64,000 nucleotides of DNA from Aliidongia dinghuensis (GTDB taxonomy: Bacteria; Pseudomonadota; Alphaproteobacteria; ATCC43930; CGMCC-115725), in contig NZ_BMJQ01000007.1 in NCBI RefSeq assembly GCF_014643535.1, positions 62,001-126,000 of the forward strand. Direction: 5' to 3'. Below are positions 16,786 through 26,116 of the stretch, piece by piece (the first letter of the stretch is position 1; each line of letters begins with the position of its first letter). Under the pieces are notes generated by a model. It was not told the origin of the DNA. It worked only from the letters and a program-made list of their open reading frames with translations, and made no database searches. A program made the position numbers and the translations under genes.

Positions 16786-16834
16786 GACGACATCCTCCCT
16801 CGAGAAATTTTCCCGAGCATGCCGGATTTTGAAA

Positions 16835-16844
16835 TTGTATGCAA
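16835..16844. promoter_or_regulatory. GntR operator-like palindrome, proximal site
   Basis: TTGTATGCAA, 50 bases before the oxygenase start. The form (TTGTATACAA-like) is that of VanR-class FCD regulators. It pairs with the site at 16898-16907; centre-to-centre distance is 63 bp, close to six helical turns, as expected for cooperative or looping binding. Confidence 0.65.
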
Positions 16845-16897
16845 CGGCCGTGTTTATCGCGGCAATTTCTGCGAAAAATCCGTCTTCGCGGTCAAAA

Positions 16898-16907
16898 TTG
16901 CATGCAA
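16898..16907. promoter_or_regulatory. GntR operator-like palindrome, distal site
   Basis: TTGCATGCAA, a perfect 10-bp palindrome, three bases beyond the stop codon of bioA. It is closely related to the proximal site at 16835-16844 and so probably belongs to the Rieske operon promoter region rather than to bioA. Confidence 0.6.
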
Positions 16908-16909
16908 CG

Positions 16910-18184
16910 TCACGTCACGCCGAAGCGCTCCGACCAATCGCGGGCGACGGTGACCATGGCGCGGACGAGCAGGTCCAGGTCCCGGGGCTCGATCACGAAC
17001 GGCGGCGCTACATAGAGAATGTCGCCGAAGGGGCGCGCCCAGACGCCCAGCTCGATGAAGCGGCGGCGCAGCCAGCCCGCGTCCTTCAAGGCCGTCAGCT
17101 GGACGACGCCGATGGCACCCTGCACGCGCACATCGACGACGCCCGGCAGGTCGCGCGCCGGCTCGAGCCCACGGCGGAGCGCCGCCGCGATGGCCTGGAC
17201 CTGGCTGAGCCACGGCTCACGCTCGAACAGGTCGAGCGAGGCATTGGCCGCGGCGCAGGCGAGCGGGTTCGCCATGAAGGTCGGCCCGTGCATGAGCGCC
17301 GCCGACGGCTCGTCGGACCAGAAGGCGTCGAACACGTGGGCACGCGCCACGGTCGCGGCGAGTGCGATCGTGCCGCCGGTCAGCGCCTTCGACAGGCACA
17401 TGATGTCGGGCACGATGTCGGCCTCTTCCGAGGCGAACATTCGCCCGGTGCGGCCGAAGCCGGTCATGATCTCGTCGGCGATCAGCAGATGCCCGTGGCG
17501 GGCTGCGGCATTGGCAATGCGGCGCAGCGTATCGCCGTCGTGGAAGCGCATGCCGCCGGCACCCTGGACCAGCGGCTCGACGATCACGCCGGCGATTTCG
17601 TCGCGATGGCGCGCCAGCAGGGATTCGAGCCCGGCGATCCGGTCGAGGTCGGTCGGCAGCTCGGCCACGAACTGCCTGGGCAGGTAGCCGGCGAAATGCC
17701 GGTGCATGCCGCCGTCCGGGTCGGTCACCGACATGGCGCCGAGCGTGTCGCCGTGATAGCCGTCGCGGAACGAGACGAACTTGTGCCGGCCTTTGACGCC
17801 GCGGTTCAGCCAATATTGCACGGCCATCTTCATTGCGACCTCGACCGCGACCGAGCCGGAATCGGTGAAGAACACGTGGTCGAGATCGCCCGGCAGCAGG
17901 GTGGCCAGGCGCCGGGCCAGCCGTTCTGCCGGCTCGTGGGTGAGGCCGCCGAACATGACGTGCGGCATGCGGGCAAGCTGGTCCGCGACGGCGGCACGGA
18001 TATGCGGGTGGTTATAGCCGTGGCAGGCCGTCCACCAGGACGAGATGCCGTCGACGAGGCTCGTGCCGTCATCGAGGATCAGCCGCACGCCCTCGGTCGC
18101 CTGCACCTTGGGCGGCGGAGCCGCGAGCTTCATCTGCGTGTAGGGCCGCCAGAGTGCCGTCGGCGGCCCCGGAGGTCGGGTCAT
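16910..18184 (-). CDS. bioA: Adenosylmethionine-8-amino-7-oxononanoate aminotransferase
   Basis: Biotin synthesis enzyme using S-adenosylmethionine to aminate KAPA, giving DAPA; PLP-dependent, cytoplasmic. The 424 residues are the expected length. Diagnostic segments include LWRPYTQMK near the N terminus, the [13 protein letters not shown] motif, [13 protein letters not shown] and the PLP lysine in CLSKALTGG (K266). The ATG overlaps the bioB stop as ATGA, so bioB and bioA form an operon. Downstream lies the operator region of the Rieske operon. Confidence 0.95.
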   Translation of the reverse strand: MTRPPGPPTALWRPYTQMKLAAPPPKVQATEGVRLILDDGTSLVDGISSWWTACHGYNHPHIRAAVADQLARMPHVMFGGLTHEPAERLARRLATLLPGDLDHVFFTDSGSVAVEVAMKMAVQYWLNRGVKGRHKFVSFRDGYHGDTLGAMSVTDPDGGMHRHFAGYLPRQFVAELPTDLDRIAGLESLLARHRDEIAGVIVEPLVQGAGGMRFHDGDTLRRIANAAARHGHLLIADEIMTGFGRTGRMFASEEADIVPDIMCLSKALTGGTIALAATVARAHVFDAFWSDEPSAALMHGPTFMANPLACAAANASLDLFEREPWLSQVQAIAAALRRGLEPARDLPGVVDVRVQGAIGVVQLTALKDAGWLRRRFIELGVWARPFGDILYVAPPFVIEPRDLDLLVRAMVTVARDWSERFGVT

Positions 18185-19185
18185 TCCGCGGCGGCGCCGA
18201 CATCCATCGGCTTGATGCCGAGGCGGTCGAACAGCACGACGTCGCGCTCGTTCGCCGGGTTATTGGTCGTGAGCAGGCGAGGGCCGAAGAAGATCGAGTT
18301 GGCGCCGGCCAGGTAGCAAAGCGCTTGCGCCTCGTCGCTCAGGGCTTCGCGCCCGGCCGAGAGCCGCACCATCGAGTGCGGCATCAGGATGCGCGCGACC
18401 GCGATGGTGCGGACGAACTCCAGGGGCTCGACCTTCGCCGAATGGCCCAAGGGCGTGCCCTCGGTCTCGGCCAGCATGTTGACGGGCACGCTTTCCGGAT
18501 GGTCCGCCATGGTGGCGAGCGTCCACAACATGCCGATCCGGTCGGCGCGCGCCTCGCCCATGCCGATGATGCCGCCGCAGCAGACATGGATACCGGCGTC
18601 ACGCACGTGGGAGAGCGTGTCGAGCCGGTCGTCCATGGTGCGGGTCGAGACGACCTTCTCGTAATACTCGGGCGAGGTGTCGATGTTGTGGTTGTAGTAG
18701 TCGAGCCCGGCGTCCTTGAGCCGCGCCGCCTGGGCCGCGTTCAGCATGCCGAGCGTCACGCAGGTCTCCATGCCCATGGCACGCACGCCCTCGATCATGG
18801 CGCAGACCTGTTCCAGGTCCTTGTCCTTCGGGCTGCGCCAGGCGGCGCCCATGCAATAGCGCGTGGCGCCGGCGTCGCGGGCCCGGCGTGCGTCTGCCAG
18901 CACGGTCTCGACCGCCATCAGCTTCTCGGCCTTGACCCCCGTCTCGAAATGCGCGCTCTGGGAGCAATAGCCGCAATCCTCGGGGCAGCCGCCGGTCTTG
19001 ATCGAGAGCAGCGTCGAGAGCTGAACCCGGTTCGGGTCGAAGTTCGCCCGGTGCACGGTCTGTGCCTGGTGCAGCAGGTCGGCGAACGGCAGATCGAACA
19101 GAGCCTGGATCTCGGCACGGGTCCAGTCGTGACGGACGACGGTGGCGACCGTGGCGGATTCCTGGGGGGCGGAAGCGTCGGGCAA
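18181..19185 (-). CDS. bioB: Biotin synthase
   Basis: Radical SAM enzyme that inserts sulfur into dethiobiotin. The radical cluster motif C-x3-C-x2-C appears as [10 protein letters not shown] (C67, C71, C74 with the start chosen here). [13 protein letters not shown] and [10 protein letters not shown] are characteristic BioB segments. The ATG-headed frame at 19413 is about 75 residues too long; a TTG at 19185 preceded by GAGAGAGGG gives 334 residues, the normal size, and is preferred. The start remains uncertain. The 254 bases upstream (19186-19439) hold the divergent promoters; no BioR-like TTATCTATAA site is obvious. Confidence 0.93.
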   Translation of the reverse strand: MPDASAPQESATVATVVRHDWTRAEIQALFDLPFADLLHQAQTVHRANFDPNRVQLSTLLSIKTGGCPEDCGYCSQSAHFETGVKAEKLMAVETVLADARRARDAGATRYCMGAAWRSPKDKDLEQVCAMIEGVRAMGMETCVTLGMLNAAQAARLKDAGLDYYNHNIDTSPEYYEKVVSTRTMDDRLDTLSHVRDAGIHVCCGGIIGMGEARADRIGMLWTLATMADHPESVPVNMLAETEGTPLGHSAKVEPLEFVRTIAVARILMPHSMVRLSAGREALSDEAQALCYLAGANSIFFGPRLLTTNNPANERDVVLFDRLGIKPMDVGAAAE

Positions 19186-19439
19186 TTGGCCCTCTCTCGT
19201 GACAAGGCGATGAAAATCGGGCGGAGCATAGGGAGGCAGGACCAAGGATGCAACGGGGCGAGAACCGTCGGCTCCGGCAAATGCGCAATCCCGGTCGCGC
19301 GGCGTATTCGTTTGCCGGTTATCATTGCGACTGCAAATAAGCCTGCGGTTCTTCCATTGAACTCCCAAAGCCCTGGCGCCGCGGACCTTGTATTTGGTAA
19401 TAATCACGGCCACATGCCGCGTCGTGCCTTCCTCTTCCG

Positions 19440-20753
19440 GTGGAGCCGGTCCGGGGTCCGGCCGTTTTCTCCGAGTTTTGCTCTACCGAAAGACGAGCCC
19501 GACCTTTGGACGATAAGTCTTCGCAGTTACGTCGGTTGCGCATCGATCGGCCCGAACCGGCGGCGCGTGGCGGATCAGCCGGGTGGCGGTGGATCGCGGG
19601 CGGCGGCCTTCTGGTGCTCGCGATTGCGGCCGTCGGCGCTTGGTGGGGGTTCGGCCGTGCCGAGGCTGTGCCGATCCGGGTGGCCGTGGCGGAGCCCGTG
19701 TCGCCCGGCGCCGGCCCGGCCGTGGGCGCATCGCTGCTCGACGCGTCGGGCTATGTGGTGGCGCGCCGGCAGGCGACGGTCTCGGCCAAGATCACCGGTA
19801 AGGTGACCGAGGTACTGATCGAGGAAGGCCAGCATGTCGAGAAGGACCAGGTCGTGGGCCGGCTCGACGATTCCAACGCGCGGGCGGCGCTCGACCAGGC
19901 GCGGGCGCAGCTGGATCAGGCCGAGGCGCAGCTGAACCAGGCGCGCGTCGCCTATGCCGACGCGAAGCCGATCTTCGAGCGCAGCCAGCGTCAGGCGGCA
20001 TCCGACCTCGTCAGCCGCGAGAGCTTCGACAATACCAGGGCGTCCTACGACAATCTGGGGACGGCGGTGGCCGTCGCGGAGCGGGCGGTCGCAGTCGCCC
20101 GGTCCAATCTGACGGTCGCCGAGCGCAACGAGGACGACACGGTCGTGAAAGCGCCGTTCGCCGGCGTCATCACGGTCAAGGCAGCGCAGCCGGGCGAGAT
20201 CGTCTCGCCCATTTCGGCGGGCGGCGGTTTCACCCGCACCGGCATCGGCACGATCGTCGACATGGACTCGCTCGAGGGCGAGGTCGACGTGAACGAGAAT
20301 TTCATCAACCGGGTCCATGCCGGCCAGCCAGCGATCCTGAAGCTCAACGCCTATCCCGACTGGCAGATTCCGGCCTTCGTTATCGCCGTCATCCCGACCG
20401 CCGACCGGTCGAAGGCGACGCTCAAGGTGCGGGTCGGCATCAAGCTCAAGGACCCGCGCATCCTGCCCGAGATGGGCTTGCGCGTGGCCTTCCTGGCCGA
20501 TGCGCCGGCGGCGGCGAACGCGCCGCCCGTAACGGGCGTGCTGATCCCGGCAGCAGCCGTGCAGGCGGGGGCGGGCGATACCGGCACGGTGTTCGTGCTG
20601 CGCGACGACCGGCTCGAGCGGCGCTCGGTCCGTTTGGGCGCCCGCATGGGCGACAACCAGACGATCATTGCGGGCCTCGCCGCGGGCGACCGTGTGGCGC
20701 TCGGCGATCTCGCCAGGCTCGATGAAACCACGAGGATCCGGATCGAACGATAG
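19440..20753 (+). CDS. MacA/HlyD-like periplasmic adaptor of an ABC exporter
   Basis: Membrane-anchored adaptor linking an inner-membrane ABC exporter to an outer-membrane channel. After a cytoplasmic N terminus, one transmembrane helix (about 50-70, [20 protein letters not shown]) is followed by a lipoyl/barrel-sandwich segment ([19 protein letters not shown]), a coiled-coil hairpin (residues about 135-215) and beta-barrel. The frame opens with GTG at 19440; an in-frame TTG at 19506 is an alternative, so the start is uncertain. First gene of a four-gene operon with ATPase and two FtsX-type permeases. Confidence 0.85.
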   Translation: MEPVRGPAVFSEFCSTERRARPLDDKSSQLRRLRIDRPEPAARGGSAGWRWIAGGGLLVLAIAAVGAWWGFGRAEAVPIRVAVAEPVSPGAGPAVGASLLDASGYVVARRQATVSAKITGKVTEVLIEEGQHVEKDQVVGRLDDSNARAALDQARAQLDQAEAQLNQARVAYADAKPIFERSQRQAASDLVSRESFDNTRASYDNLGTAVAVAERAVAVARSNLTVAERNEDDTVVKAPFAGVITVKAAQPGEIVSPISAGGGFTRTGIGTIVDMDSLEGEVDVNENFINRVHAGQPAILKLNAYPDWQIPAFVIAVIPTADRSKATLKVRVGIKLKDPRILPEMGLRVAFLADAPAAANAPPVTGVLIPAAAVQAGAGDTGTVFVLRDDRLERRSVRLGARMGDNQTIIAGLAAGDRVALGDLARLDETTRIRIER

Positions 20754-20786
20754 GCCGCGACAGGACCAGCAGCGAAGGAGTGGGAG

Positions 20787-21479
20787 ATGGGTGCAATCGT
20801 CACGCTCAAGAACGTGCTGAAGCGTTACCGGCGCGGCAAGGAACAGGTCGAGGTGCTGCATTCGCTCAACCTCGATATCGAGGAGGGCGATTTCGTCGCG
20901 ATCATGGGGCCGTCCGGCTCGGGCAAGACTACGCTCCTGAACCTGATCGGCGGTCTCGACCAGCCGACCGAGGGCGAGGTGGTCGTGGCCGGCGAGCGGA
21001 TCGACCGGCTCACGGGCAGCCGGCTCGCCGCCTGGCGCGCGCGCCATGTCGGCTTCATCTTCCAGTTCTACAACCTGATGCCGATGATGTCGGCGGAGCG
21101 GAATGTCGAGCTGCCTCTGCTCCTGACCCCGCTCAGCCGGTCGGAACGCAAGCGCAACGTCAAGACCGCGCTCGAGATCGTGGGCCTGGCCGACCGCGCC
21201 AAGCACAAGCCGGGCGAGCTCTCCGGCGGCCAGCAGCAGCGGGTCGCGATTGCGCGCGCGCTCGTGTCCGATCCGACGCTGCTCGTCTGCGACGAGCCGA
21301 CGGGCGATCTCGATCGTCAGACCGCCGACGAGATCCTGCATCTCCTGCAGCTGCTGAACCGCGAGCAGGGCAAGACCATCATCATGGTGACCCATGATCC
21401 GAAGGCGGCCGAGTTCGCCTCGCGCCACCTCCAGGTCGACAAGGGGCAGCTCGCCGACGCCGCGAGGGCCGCCGCATGA
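20787..21479 (+). CDS. ABC exporter ATPase, LolD/MacB type
   Basis: Cytoplasmic ATPase of 230 residues. Walker [10 protein letters not shown] (about 44-52), Q-loop [18 protein letters not shown] with the LolD/MacB-style YNL, signature [15 protein letters not shown] and Walker [13 protein letters not shown] are all present. This subfamily drives mechanotransmission-type exporters with FtsX-like permeases rather than classic importers. The stop overlaps the next permease start as ATGA. Confidence 0.9.
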   Translation: MGAIVTLKNVLKRYRRGKEQVEVLHSLNLDIEEGDFVAIMGPSGSGKTTLLNLIGGLDQPTEGEVVVAGERIDRLTGSRLAAWRARHVGFIFQFYNLMPMMSAERNVELPLLLTPLSRSERKRNVKTALEIVGLADRAKHKPGELSGGQQQRVAIARALVSDPTLLVCDEPTGDLDRQTADEILHLLQLLNREQGKTIIMVTHDPKAAEFASRHLQVDKGQLADAARAAA

Positions 21480-22621
21480 AATACCTGCCGCTCGTCTGGT
21501 CCGGGCTCTGGCGCAAGCGCGCCCGGACGCTCTTCACCCTGCTCTCGATCGTCGTCGCGTTCCTGCTGTTCGGCATGCTGCAGGGCACCAACGCGGCCTT
21601 CAGCCGCGGCGTCGAGGGCGCTCATATCAACCGGCTGGTGACGGTGAGCCGCATCAGCTTCACCGAGGCGCTGCCCTATGCCGACCTGGCGCAGATCGAG
21701 GCGGTGCCGAACGTCGACCGCGTCGCCTTCGCCAGCTGGTTCGGCACCTATTTCCAGGATCCGAAGCAGTTCGTCTTTTCCTTCCCGATCGAGCCAGAGC
21801 GTTATTTCGATCTCTATCCGGAATTCAAGCTGCCGGCAGACCAGATGGCAGCCCTGCAGCACACCAGGACCGGGGCGGTGATCGGTGCCGGGCTCGCACG
21901 GAAATACGGCTGGAAGATCGGCGACCGCGTGCCGCTGCATTCGACGATCTGGACCAAGCCGGACGGCACGTCCGACTGGACCTTCGATATCGTCGGCGTC
22001 TACACGGACCCCGGGGACGAGGCCCAGGAGAACGCCTTCTTCTTCAACCACGCCTATTTCGACGAGGCGCGCGCCTTCGGCAAGGGCACGATCGGCTGGT
22101 ACGTCGAGCGCATCAAGGATCCGACGGCCGCGGCCGCGACCGGGGCGGCGATCGATCATCTGTTCCTGAATTCGCCGGACGAGACCAAGACCCAGACCGA
22201 GAAGGAATTCCAGCAGTCGTTCCTGAAGCAGATCGGCGACATCAACTTCATCGTGACCGCGATCCTGGGCGCCGTATTCTTCACGCTCCTGTTCCTCACC
22301 TGGAACACGATGATGCAATCGCTCCGCGAGCGGATCCCTGAGCTCGCTGTCCTGAAGACGCTGGGCTTCACCGACCGAGGCGTACTGGCGCTTGTCATGG
22401 CGGAATGCCTCGTCATGTGCGTGATCGCAGCACTGCTGGGCCTGGCGCTCTCGGCACTCGCCTTCCCGCTGATGAAGGATTTCCTCGGTGTCGTACGCCT
22501 GCCGCTGCAGGTGCTGGGCCTGGGCCTCGCGGTCGCGGTGCTGCTCGCGGTCGTGACCGGCCTGCCGCCGGCCTGGCGGGCCATGCGGCTCAACATCGTC
22601 GACGCGCTAGCGGGCCGATAG
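21476..22621 (+). CDS. FtsX-like ABC exporter permease, first subunit
   Basis: Inner-membrane permease of 381 residues with the MacB/FtsX layout: one helix near the N terminus (about 15-35), a large periplasmic domain (about 40-255) and three C-terminal helices (about 258-280, 305-330, 340-365). The segment RIPELAVLKTLGFTDRGV is the conserved cytoplasmic motif that contacts the ATPase. It acts with the following permease as a heterodimer, while the ATPase is separate, unlike the fused MacB protein. Confidence 0.85.
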   Translation: MKYLPLVWSGLWRKRARTLFTLLSIVVAFLLFGMLQGTNAAFSRGVEGAHINRLVTVSRISFTEALPYADLAQIEAVPNVDRVAFASWFGTYFQDPKQFVFSFPIEPERYFDLYPEFKLPADQMAALQHTRTGAVIGAGLARKYGWKIGDRVPLHSTIWTKPDGTSDWTFDIVGVYTDPGDEAQENAFFFNHAYFDEARAFGKGTIGWYVERIKDPTAAAATGAAIDHLFLNSPDETKTQTEKEFQQSFLKQIGDINFIVTAILGAVFFTLLFLTWNTMMQSLRERIPELAVLKTLGFTDRGVLALVMAECLVMCVIAALLGLALSALAFPLMKDFLGVVRLPLQVLGLGLAVAVLLAVVTGLPPAWRAMRLNIVDALAGR

Positions 22622-22635
22622 GGAGGGTCTCTGCC

Positions 22636-23820
22636 ATGACGCTCTTCAAGCAGATCGGCGCCGTCACGGCCATGAACCTGGCCGGCATCCCGTCGCGGCT
22701 CGGCACGTCGCTCGTCATCGTCATCGGCATCGCCGGCGTGGTCGGCGTGCTGATCTCGGTCCTCGCCATGGCGGTCGGGTTCTCGACCGCGCTCAACCAT
22801 ACCGGCCGCGCCGACCGGGCGATCATCATGCGCGGCGGTTCGACCTCCGAGCTCGGCAGTACGCTGTCGCGGGACAATGCGCTCACCATCCTGGATGCGC
22901 CCGGCGTCCGCAAGACGGCCGACGGCAAGCCGATCGGCTCGGCCGAAGAACTGGTGATCGTCGATCTGCCGCAGAAGGGCACGGACAGCGGGGTCAACGT
23001 CACGCTGCGCGGCATCGGCCCGCAAGGGCTTGCGACCCGGCCCGAGATCCACCTCGTCGCCGGCCGCATGTTTCAGCCGGCGGTGCGTGAGCTCATCGTC
23101 GGCACGGCGGCCCAGGCCCAGTTCAAGGGCCTCGACCTCGGCAGCCACATCGCGTTCCGCGACAGCGACTGGACTGTGGTCGGCGTGTTCGAGAGCGGCG
23201 GCGATGCCCATGAATCCGAGATGCTGGCGGATGCCGAGACGGTGATGTCGGCCTATCGGCGCAACCTGTTCCAGAGCATCACGGTGCTGCTCGACGATGC
23301 CGCGGCGTTCGACAAGTTCAAAGATGCGCTGACGACGAACCCGACGCTCTCGGTCGACGTCCGGCGCGAGCCCGACTATTACGCGACCATGTCGGCGACG
23401 CTCGAGAAGATCCTGTTCTTCGTCGCCTATGTCGTGGGCGGCATCATGGCGGTGGGTGCGCTGTTCGGCGCGCTCAACACGATGTATTCGGCGGTGAGCG
23501 CACGGGCGATCGAGATCGCGACACTAAGAGCGCTGGGCTTCGGCGCGACACCCGTCGTGATCTCGGTGTTCGTCGAGGCCTTGCTGCTGTCATTCGTTGG
23601 CGGCGCCATCGGCGCGGGCCTCGCCTGGGCCTTCTTCAATGGCGACGCGGCGAACACTTTGAGCGGCAACTTCACCCAGGTCGTGTTCCGCCTGACGATC
23701 GGTGCGGACGTGGTGGTGCTCGGCATCGTCTGGGCGTGCGTCATCGGCATGGTCGGCAGCCTGTTCCCGGCGATCCGTGCCGCGCGCCTGCCGATCGCGG
23801 TCGTGCTCCGGACCGGGTGA
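22636..23820 (+). CDS. FtsX-like ABC exporter permease, second subunit
   Basis: Second permease, 394 residues, same layout: N-terminal helix near 20-45, periplasmic domain, and C-terminal helices near 262-285, 318-340 and 355-380. ARAIEIATLRALGFGATPVV is the conserved ATPase-contact motif. The ATG at 22636 follows GGGAGGG; the longer frame reaching back into the previous gene is a shadow. The operon ends here with a strong hairpin 12 bases later. An outer-membrane partner is not encoded nearby. Confidence 0.85.
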   Translation: MTLFKQIGAVTAMNLAGIPSRLGTSLVIVIGIAGVVGVLISVLAMAVGFSTALNHTGRADRAIIMRGGSTSELGSTLSRDNALTILDAPGVRKTADGKPIGSAEELVIVDLPQKGTDSGVNVTLRGIGPQGLATRPEIHLVAGRMFQPAVRELIVGTAAQAQFKGLDLGSHIAFRDSDWTVVGVFESGGDAHESEMLADAETVMSAYRRNLFQSITVLLDDAAAFDKFKDALTTNPTLSVDVRREPDYYATMSATLEKILFFVAYVVGGIMAVGALFGALNTMYSAVSARAIEIATLRALGFGATPVVISVFVEALLLSFVGGAIGAGLAWAFFNGDAANTLSGNFTQVVFRLTIGADVVVLGIVWACVIGMVGSLFPAIRAARLPIAVVLRTG

Positions 23821-23832
23821 GGCCAAAAAGGA

Positions 23833-23858
23833 GGCGGGCCGTCAGACGACGGCCCGCC
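23833..23858. terminator. Perfect 11-bp stem terminator between convergent genes
   Basis: GGCGGGCCGTC pairs perfectly with GACGGCCCGCC around a four-base loop AGAC. On the minus strand the hairpin is followed by TCCTTTTT, so it best serves the phosphoesterase gene; on the plus strand it directly follows the exporter operon. Confidence 0.8.
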
Positions 23859-23862
23859 CTGC

Positions 23863-23960
23863 GAATGTTCTAGGGCGAATGTTCTAGGGCGAATGTTCTA
23901 GGGCGAATGTTCTAGGGCGAATGTTCTAGGGCGAATGCTCTAGGGCGAAGGTTCCAGGCT
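23863..23960. repeat. Seven-copy 14-bp tandem repeat after the phosphoesterase stop
   Basis: Unit GAATGTTCTAGGGC: five identical copies (23863-23932), one with a single change (23933-23946) and one diverged copy (23947-23960) touching the minus-strand stop codon. On the minus strand every unit but the diverged one contains TAG, and because 14 is not a multiple of three the stops fall in all frames. The array lies between the gene end and its terminator. Confidence 0.95.
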
Positions 23961-25900
23961 CAGGACTTGTTGAAGTTGAACATTTCGAACAGGTCGCCGA
24001 TGGCCGGGCTGTTCGTGGGCACATAGGGCTGGCTCGGGTCCACGACCGGGTTCGGCAAATTGTCCCGGCTGCGGTTGGTCAGCGGCTTCAGGCTCCAGTT
24101 CCGCTCGATGAACTTGTCGATCGAAACGTGGTCGTAATAGTCGTGCACGACATTGCCGCCGGCCGAATAGGGCGAGACCACGATCAGCGGGATGCGCGTG
24201 CCGTCGCCGAAATAGTCGACCGGCTGGACATAGCCCGAGTCCCAGTAGCCGCCACCCTCGTCGACGGTGATCAGGATCGCCGTGTCCTTCCACAGATCCG
24301 GCTGCTTCTGCAGCTCGGTCACGATCTTCTTGGTGAAGGATTCGAACAGGTCGACCTTGGACGACGCCGGATGGCCGTCGTTCAGGCCGTTCGGCTTGAC
24401 GATCGACACGGCCGGCAGGACGCCGTTGGTGATGTCGTTATAGAGGTCCGTCGTGTCCTGCAGATGCTCTTCGCGCTGCAGTTTGTCGGTCATCGTCTGG
24501 GTCGAATACAGGAACGGATTGCAGATGTTGCAGTAGAGCGGGTTCGTCGGATCCTGCACGTAGTCGTTCCAGCTCTCGCCGTAATAGCGCCACGAGACCT
24601 GGGCGTCGTTGAGCGCATCGCCGATATGGCGAATCGTGACCGGCGGGATGGTGAACGGGCCGTCGTCGGTCGGGTCGACCGTGCCGTTGCCGACATAGCC
24701 GGGGTTGTAGTTGTTGAGCAGGTAGTAGGCGTTGGCCTGGCAGTTCGCCTTCACCGGCTGCTTCAGCGACGACAGGTATTTCACGATCGGGGCGACGCCC
24801 GGCTGCTTCGTATCGGAGCAGTTCGTGTAGCTGCCGCCCATGTTGGTGCTGGTCGAGCCGTACCCGTCGTTCGTATAGAAGTTGTTGGTGCCCTTCTGCG
24901 GGTTCGGGTTTTCGACCTGCCCGGCCGGCGGCGTCGCCGGGTTGCCCTGTGCGTCGCTGTAGTAGATGGCGTCGGCATAGCCGATGGCGATGTGGTTGGC
25001 GCCGGTGCCGCCCATGACCGCCTGATGATAGTTGTCGCTGATCGTGTACTGGTCTGCCAGCGACTTCAGGTAAGGCACGTCGCCTTTGGCGACGTTGTAG
25101 AAGGCCATCGAGGTGGCACCCTCGTGGTTGTTGTAGTTGGCGGGCCGCGGCGCGCCGTTGCTGCCGGCCGAAACCGTCTGCTCGACCCAGGGGAAGAGAT
25201 CGGCGGCACAGCCGCTCGGGTTCCACGGCTTCGCGTTCGCGACCGAACAGTCGAGCTGTTGCCACATCTGATAGAAGCGGTGCACCGGGCTGCCGGTATA
25301 GGCATCGTAGGGCAGCGTCTTGCCGGTCAGCTGAAACGGTCCGTTCAGCATGTCGTTGGCGTTCTTGATGCGCGTGTCGACCGTGTGGGTCGAGGCGAGG
25401 CCGGACGCACCGGTCAGGAGCAGGCCGAGATCACCCGGATAGAGGCCGACGTCATAGGCGGCCGCCACCGACAGGCTGGCAAACGGCGGGCCGTTCGTGT
25501 CGCTGGCCGTGTTCGGCGCGCCGGCCGTTCCGGGCGGCGGCAGCAGATAGTAAGGGTTCTTATAGCCCGGGCTGTTCGAGTAGCTCGCCCCGGCATCGGC
25601 CGCGAAACGCTGCGTCGCCTTGGCGAAGTTCGGGCCGGGCGCGCCGTTCTGGTCGACGATGCCCTCGGAAAGGATGTTCCAGACGGTCTGGCCTTGTTTC
25701 GGAATGTACGTGCCGAACAGGTGGTCGAAGGTTCTATTCTCACCGATGATGACGATCACGTGCTTGATCGGGCTGGTCGTCTTGTCGTCGTTCGCGCCGA
25801 GTTGGGCCGCGAACGCAGCGTGCGATCCGACGATCGACGCGATCGTCGCAGCCACCACCACGCGCTTGGTCCAACGCGCACCTTCTAACTTATGCGGCAT
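23960..25900 (-). CDS. Exported phosphoesterase (phospholipase C / acid phosphatase family)
   Basis: Secreted hydrolase of 646 residues from the family that includes bacterial phospholipase C and AcpA-type acid phosphatases. A signal peptide covers about residues 1-33. The hallmark metal/nucleophile segment is IKHVIVIIGENRTFDHLFGTY near residue 50, here shown by ENRTFDHLFGTY; C-terminal metal-site regions include DNYHQAVMGGTGANH, NDGHPAS, TVDEGGGYWD and YYDHVSIDKFIERNW. The ATG at 25900 follows GGGGAGGGTGG; an upstream start would add a poor leader. Substrate could be phospholipid or phosphomonoester. Confidence 0.88.
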   Translation of the reverse strand: MPHKLEGARWTKRVVVAATIASIVGSHAAFAAQLGANDDKTTSPIKHVIVIIGENRTFDHLFGTYIPKQGQTVWNILSEGIVDQNGAPGPNFAKATQRFAADAGASYSNSPGYKNPYYLLPPPGTAGAPNTASDTNGPPFASLSVAAAYDVGLYPGDLGLLLTGASGLASTHTVDTRIKNANDMLNGPFQLTGKTLPYDAYTGSPVHRFYQMWQQLDCSVANAKPWNPSGCAADLFPWVEQTVSAGSNGAPRPANYNNHEGATSMAFYNVAKGDVPYLKSLADQYTISDNYHQAVMGGTGANHIAIGYADAIYYSDAQGNPATPPAGQVENPNPQKGTNNFYTNDGYGSTSTNMGGSYTNCSDTKQPGVAPIVKYLSSLKQPVKANCQANAYYLLNNYNPGYVGNGTVDPTDDGPFTIPPVTIRHIGDALNDAQVSWRYYGESWNDYVQDPTNPLYCNICNPFLYSTQTMTDKLQREEHLQDTTDLYNDITNGVLPAVSIVKPNGLNDGHPASSKVDLFESFTKKIVTELQKQPDLWKDTAILITVDEGGGYWDSGYVQPVDYFGDGTRIPLIVVSPYSAGGNVVHDYYDHVSIDKFIERNWSLKPLTNRSRDNLPNPVVDPSQPYVPTNSPAIGDLFEMFNFNKS

Positions 25901-26116
25901 GCCACCCTCCCCTGTTTTTGGAGTAGTGCCCCAAAATAGCCGCATTCAGTGACGATCGGATTACCGCGATCTGTCGAGAAAATCGAATCGATATGTGCGC
26001 TGCGCTATCCTTTATTTGTCACAACTTGTCATATAAATTTAAAAAATCTGCGGCATCGTGCTTTGTGATTCGCATTAAGATTTTGCTTACCATAATAATC
26101 TTGCATAGATTTGCAG
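25901..26116. other. A+T-rich divergent promoter region
   Basis: These 216 bases between the phosphoesterase and oxidase genes are strikingly A+T-rich compared with the rest of the window, especially 26020-26110. They must carry both promoters. No gene or clear operator was recognised. Confidence 0.5.

Noticed and set aside
19186..19439. BioR operator or biotin riboswitch-like element before bioB
   Set aside because: No TTATCTATAA-like palindrome or conserved stem was found; only scattered A+T-rich words.
23863..23960. Possible CRISPR array
   Set aside because: The 14-bp units are directly adjacent with no spacers, and no cas genes are present; it is a simple tandem repeat.
24128..25888. 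Long open frame on the plus strand opposite the phosphoesterase
   Set aside because: Shadow of a high-G+C gene: repetitive Arg/Val/Gly composition, no motif, and the minus-strand product is a clear known family with signal peptide.
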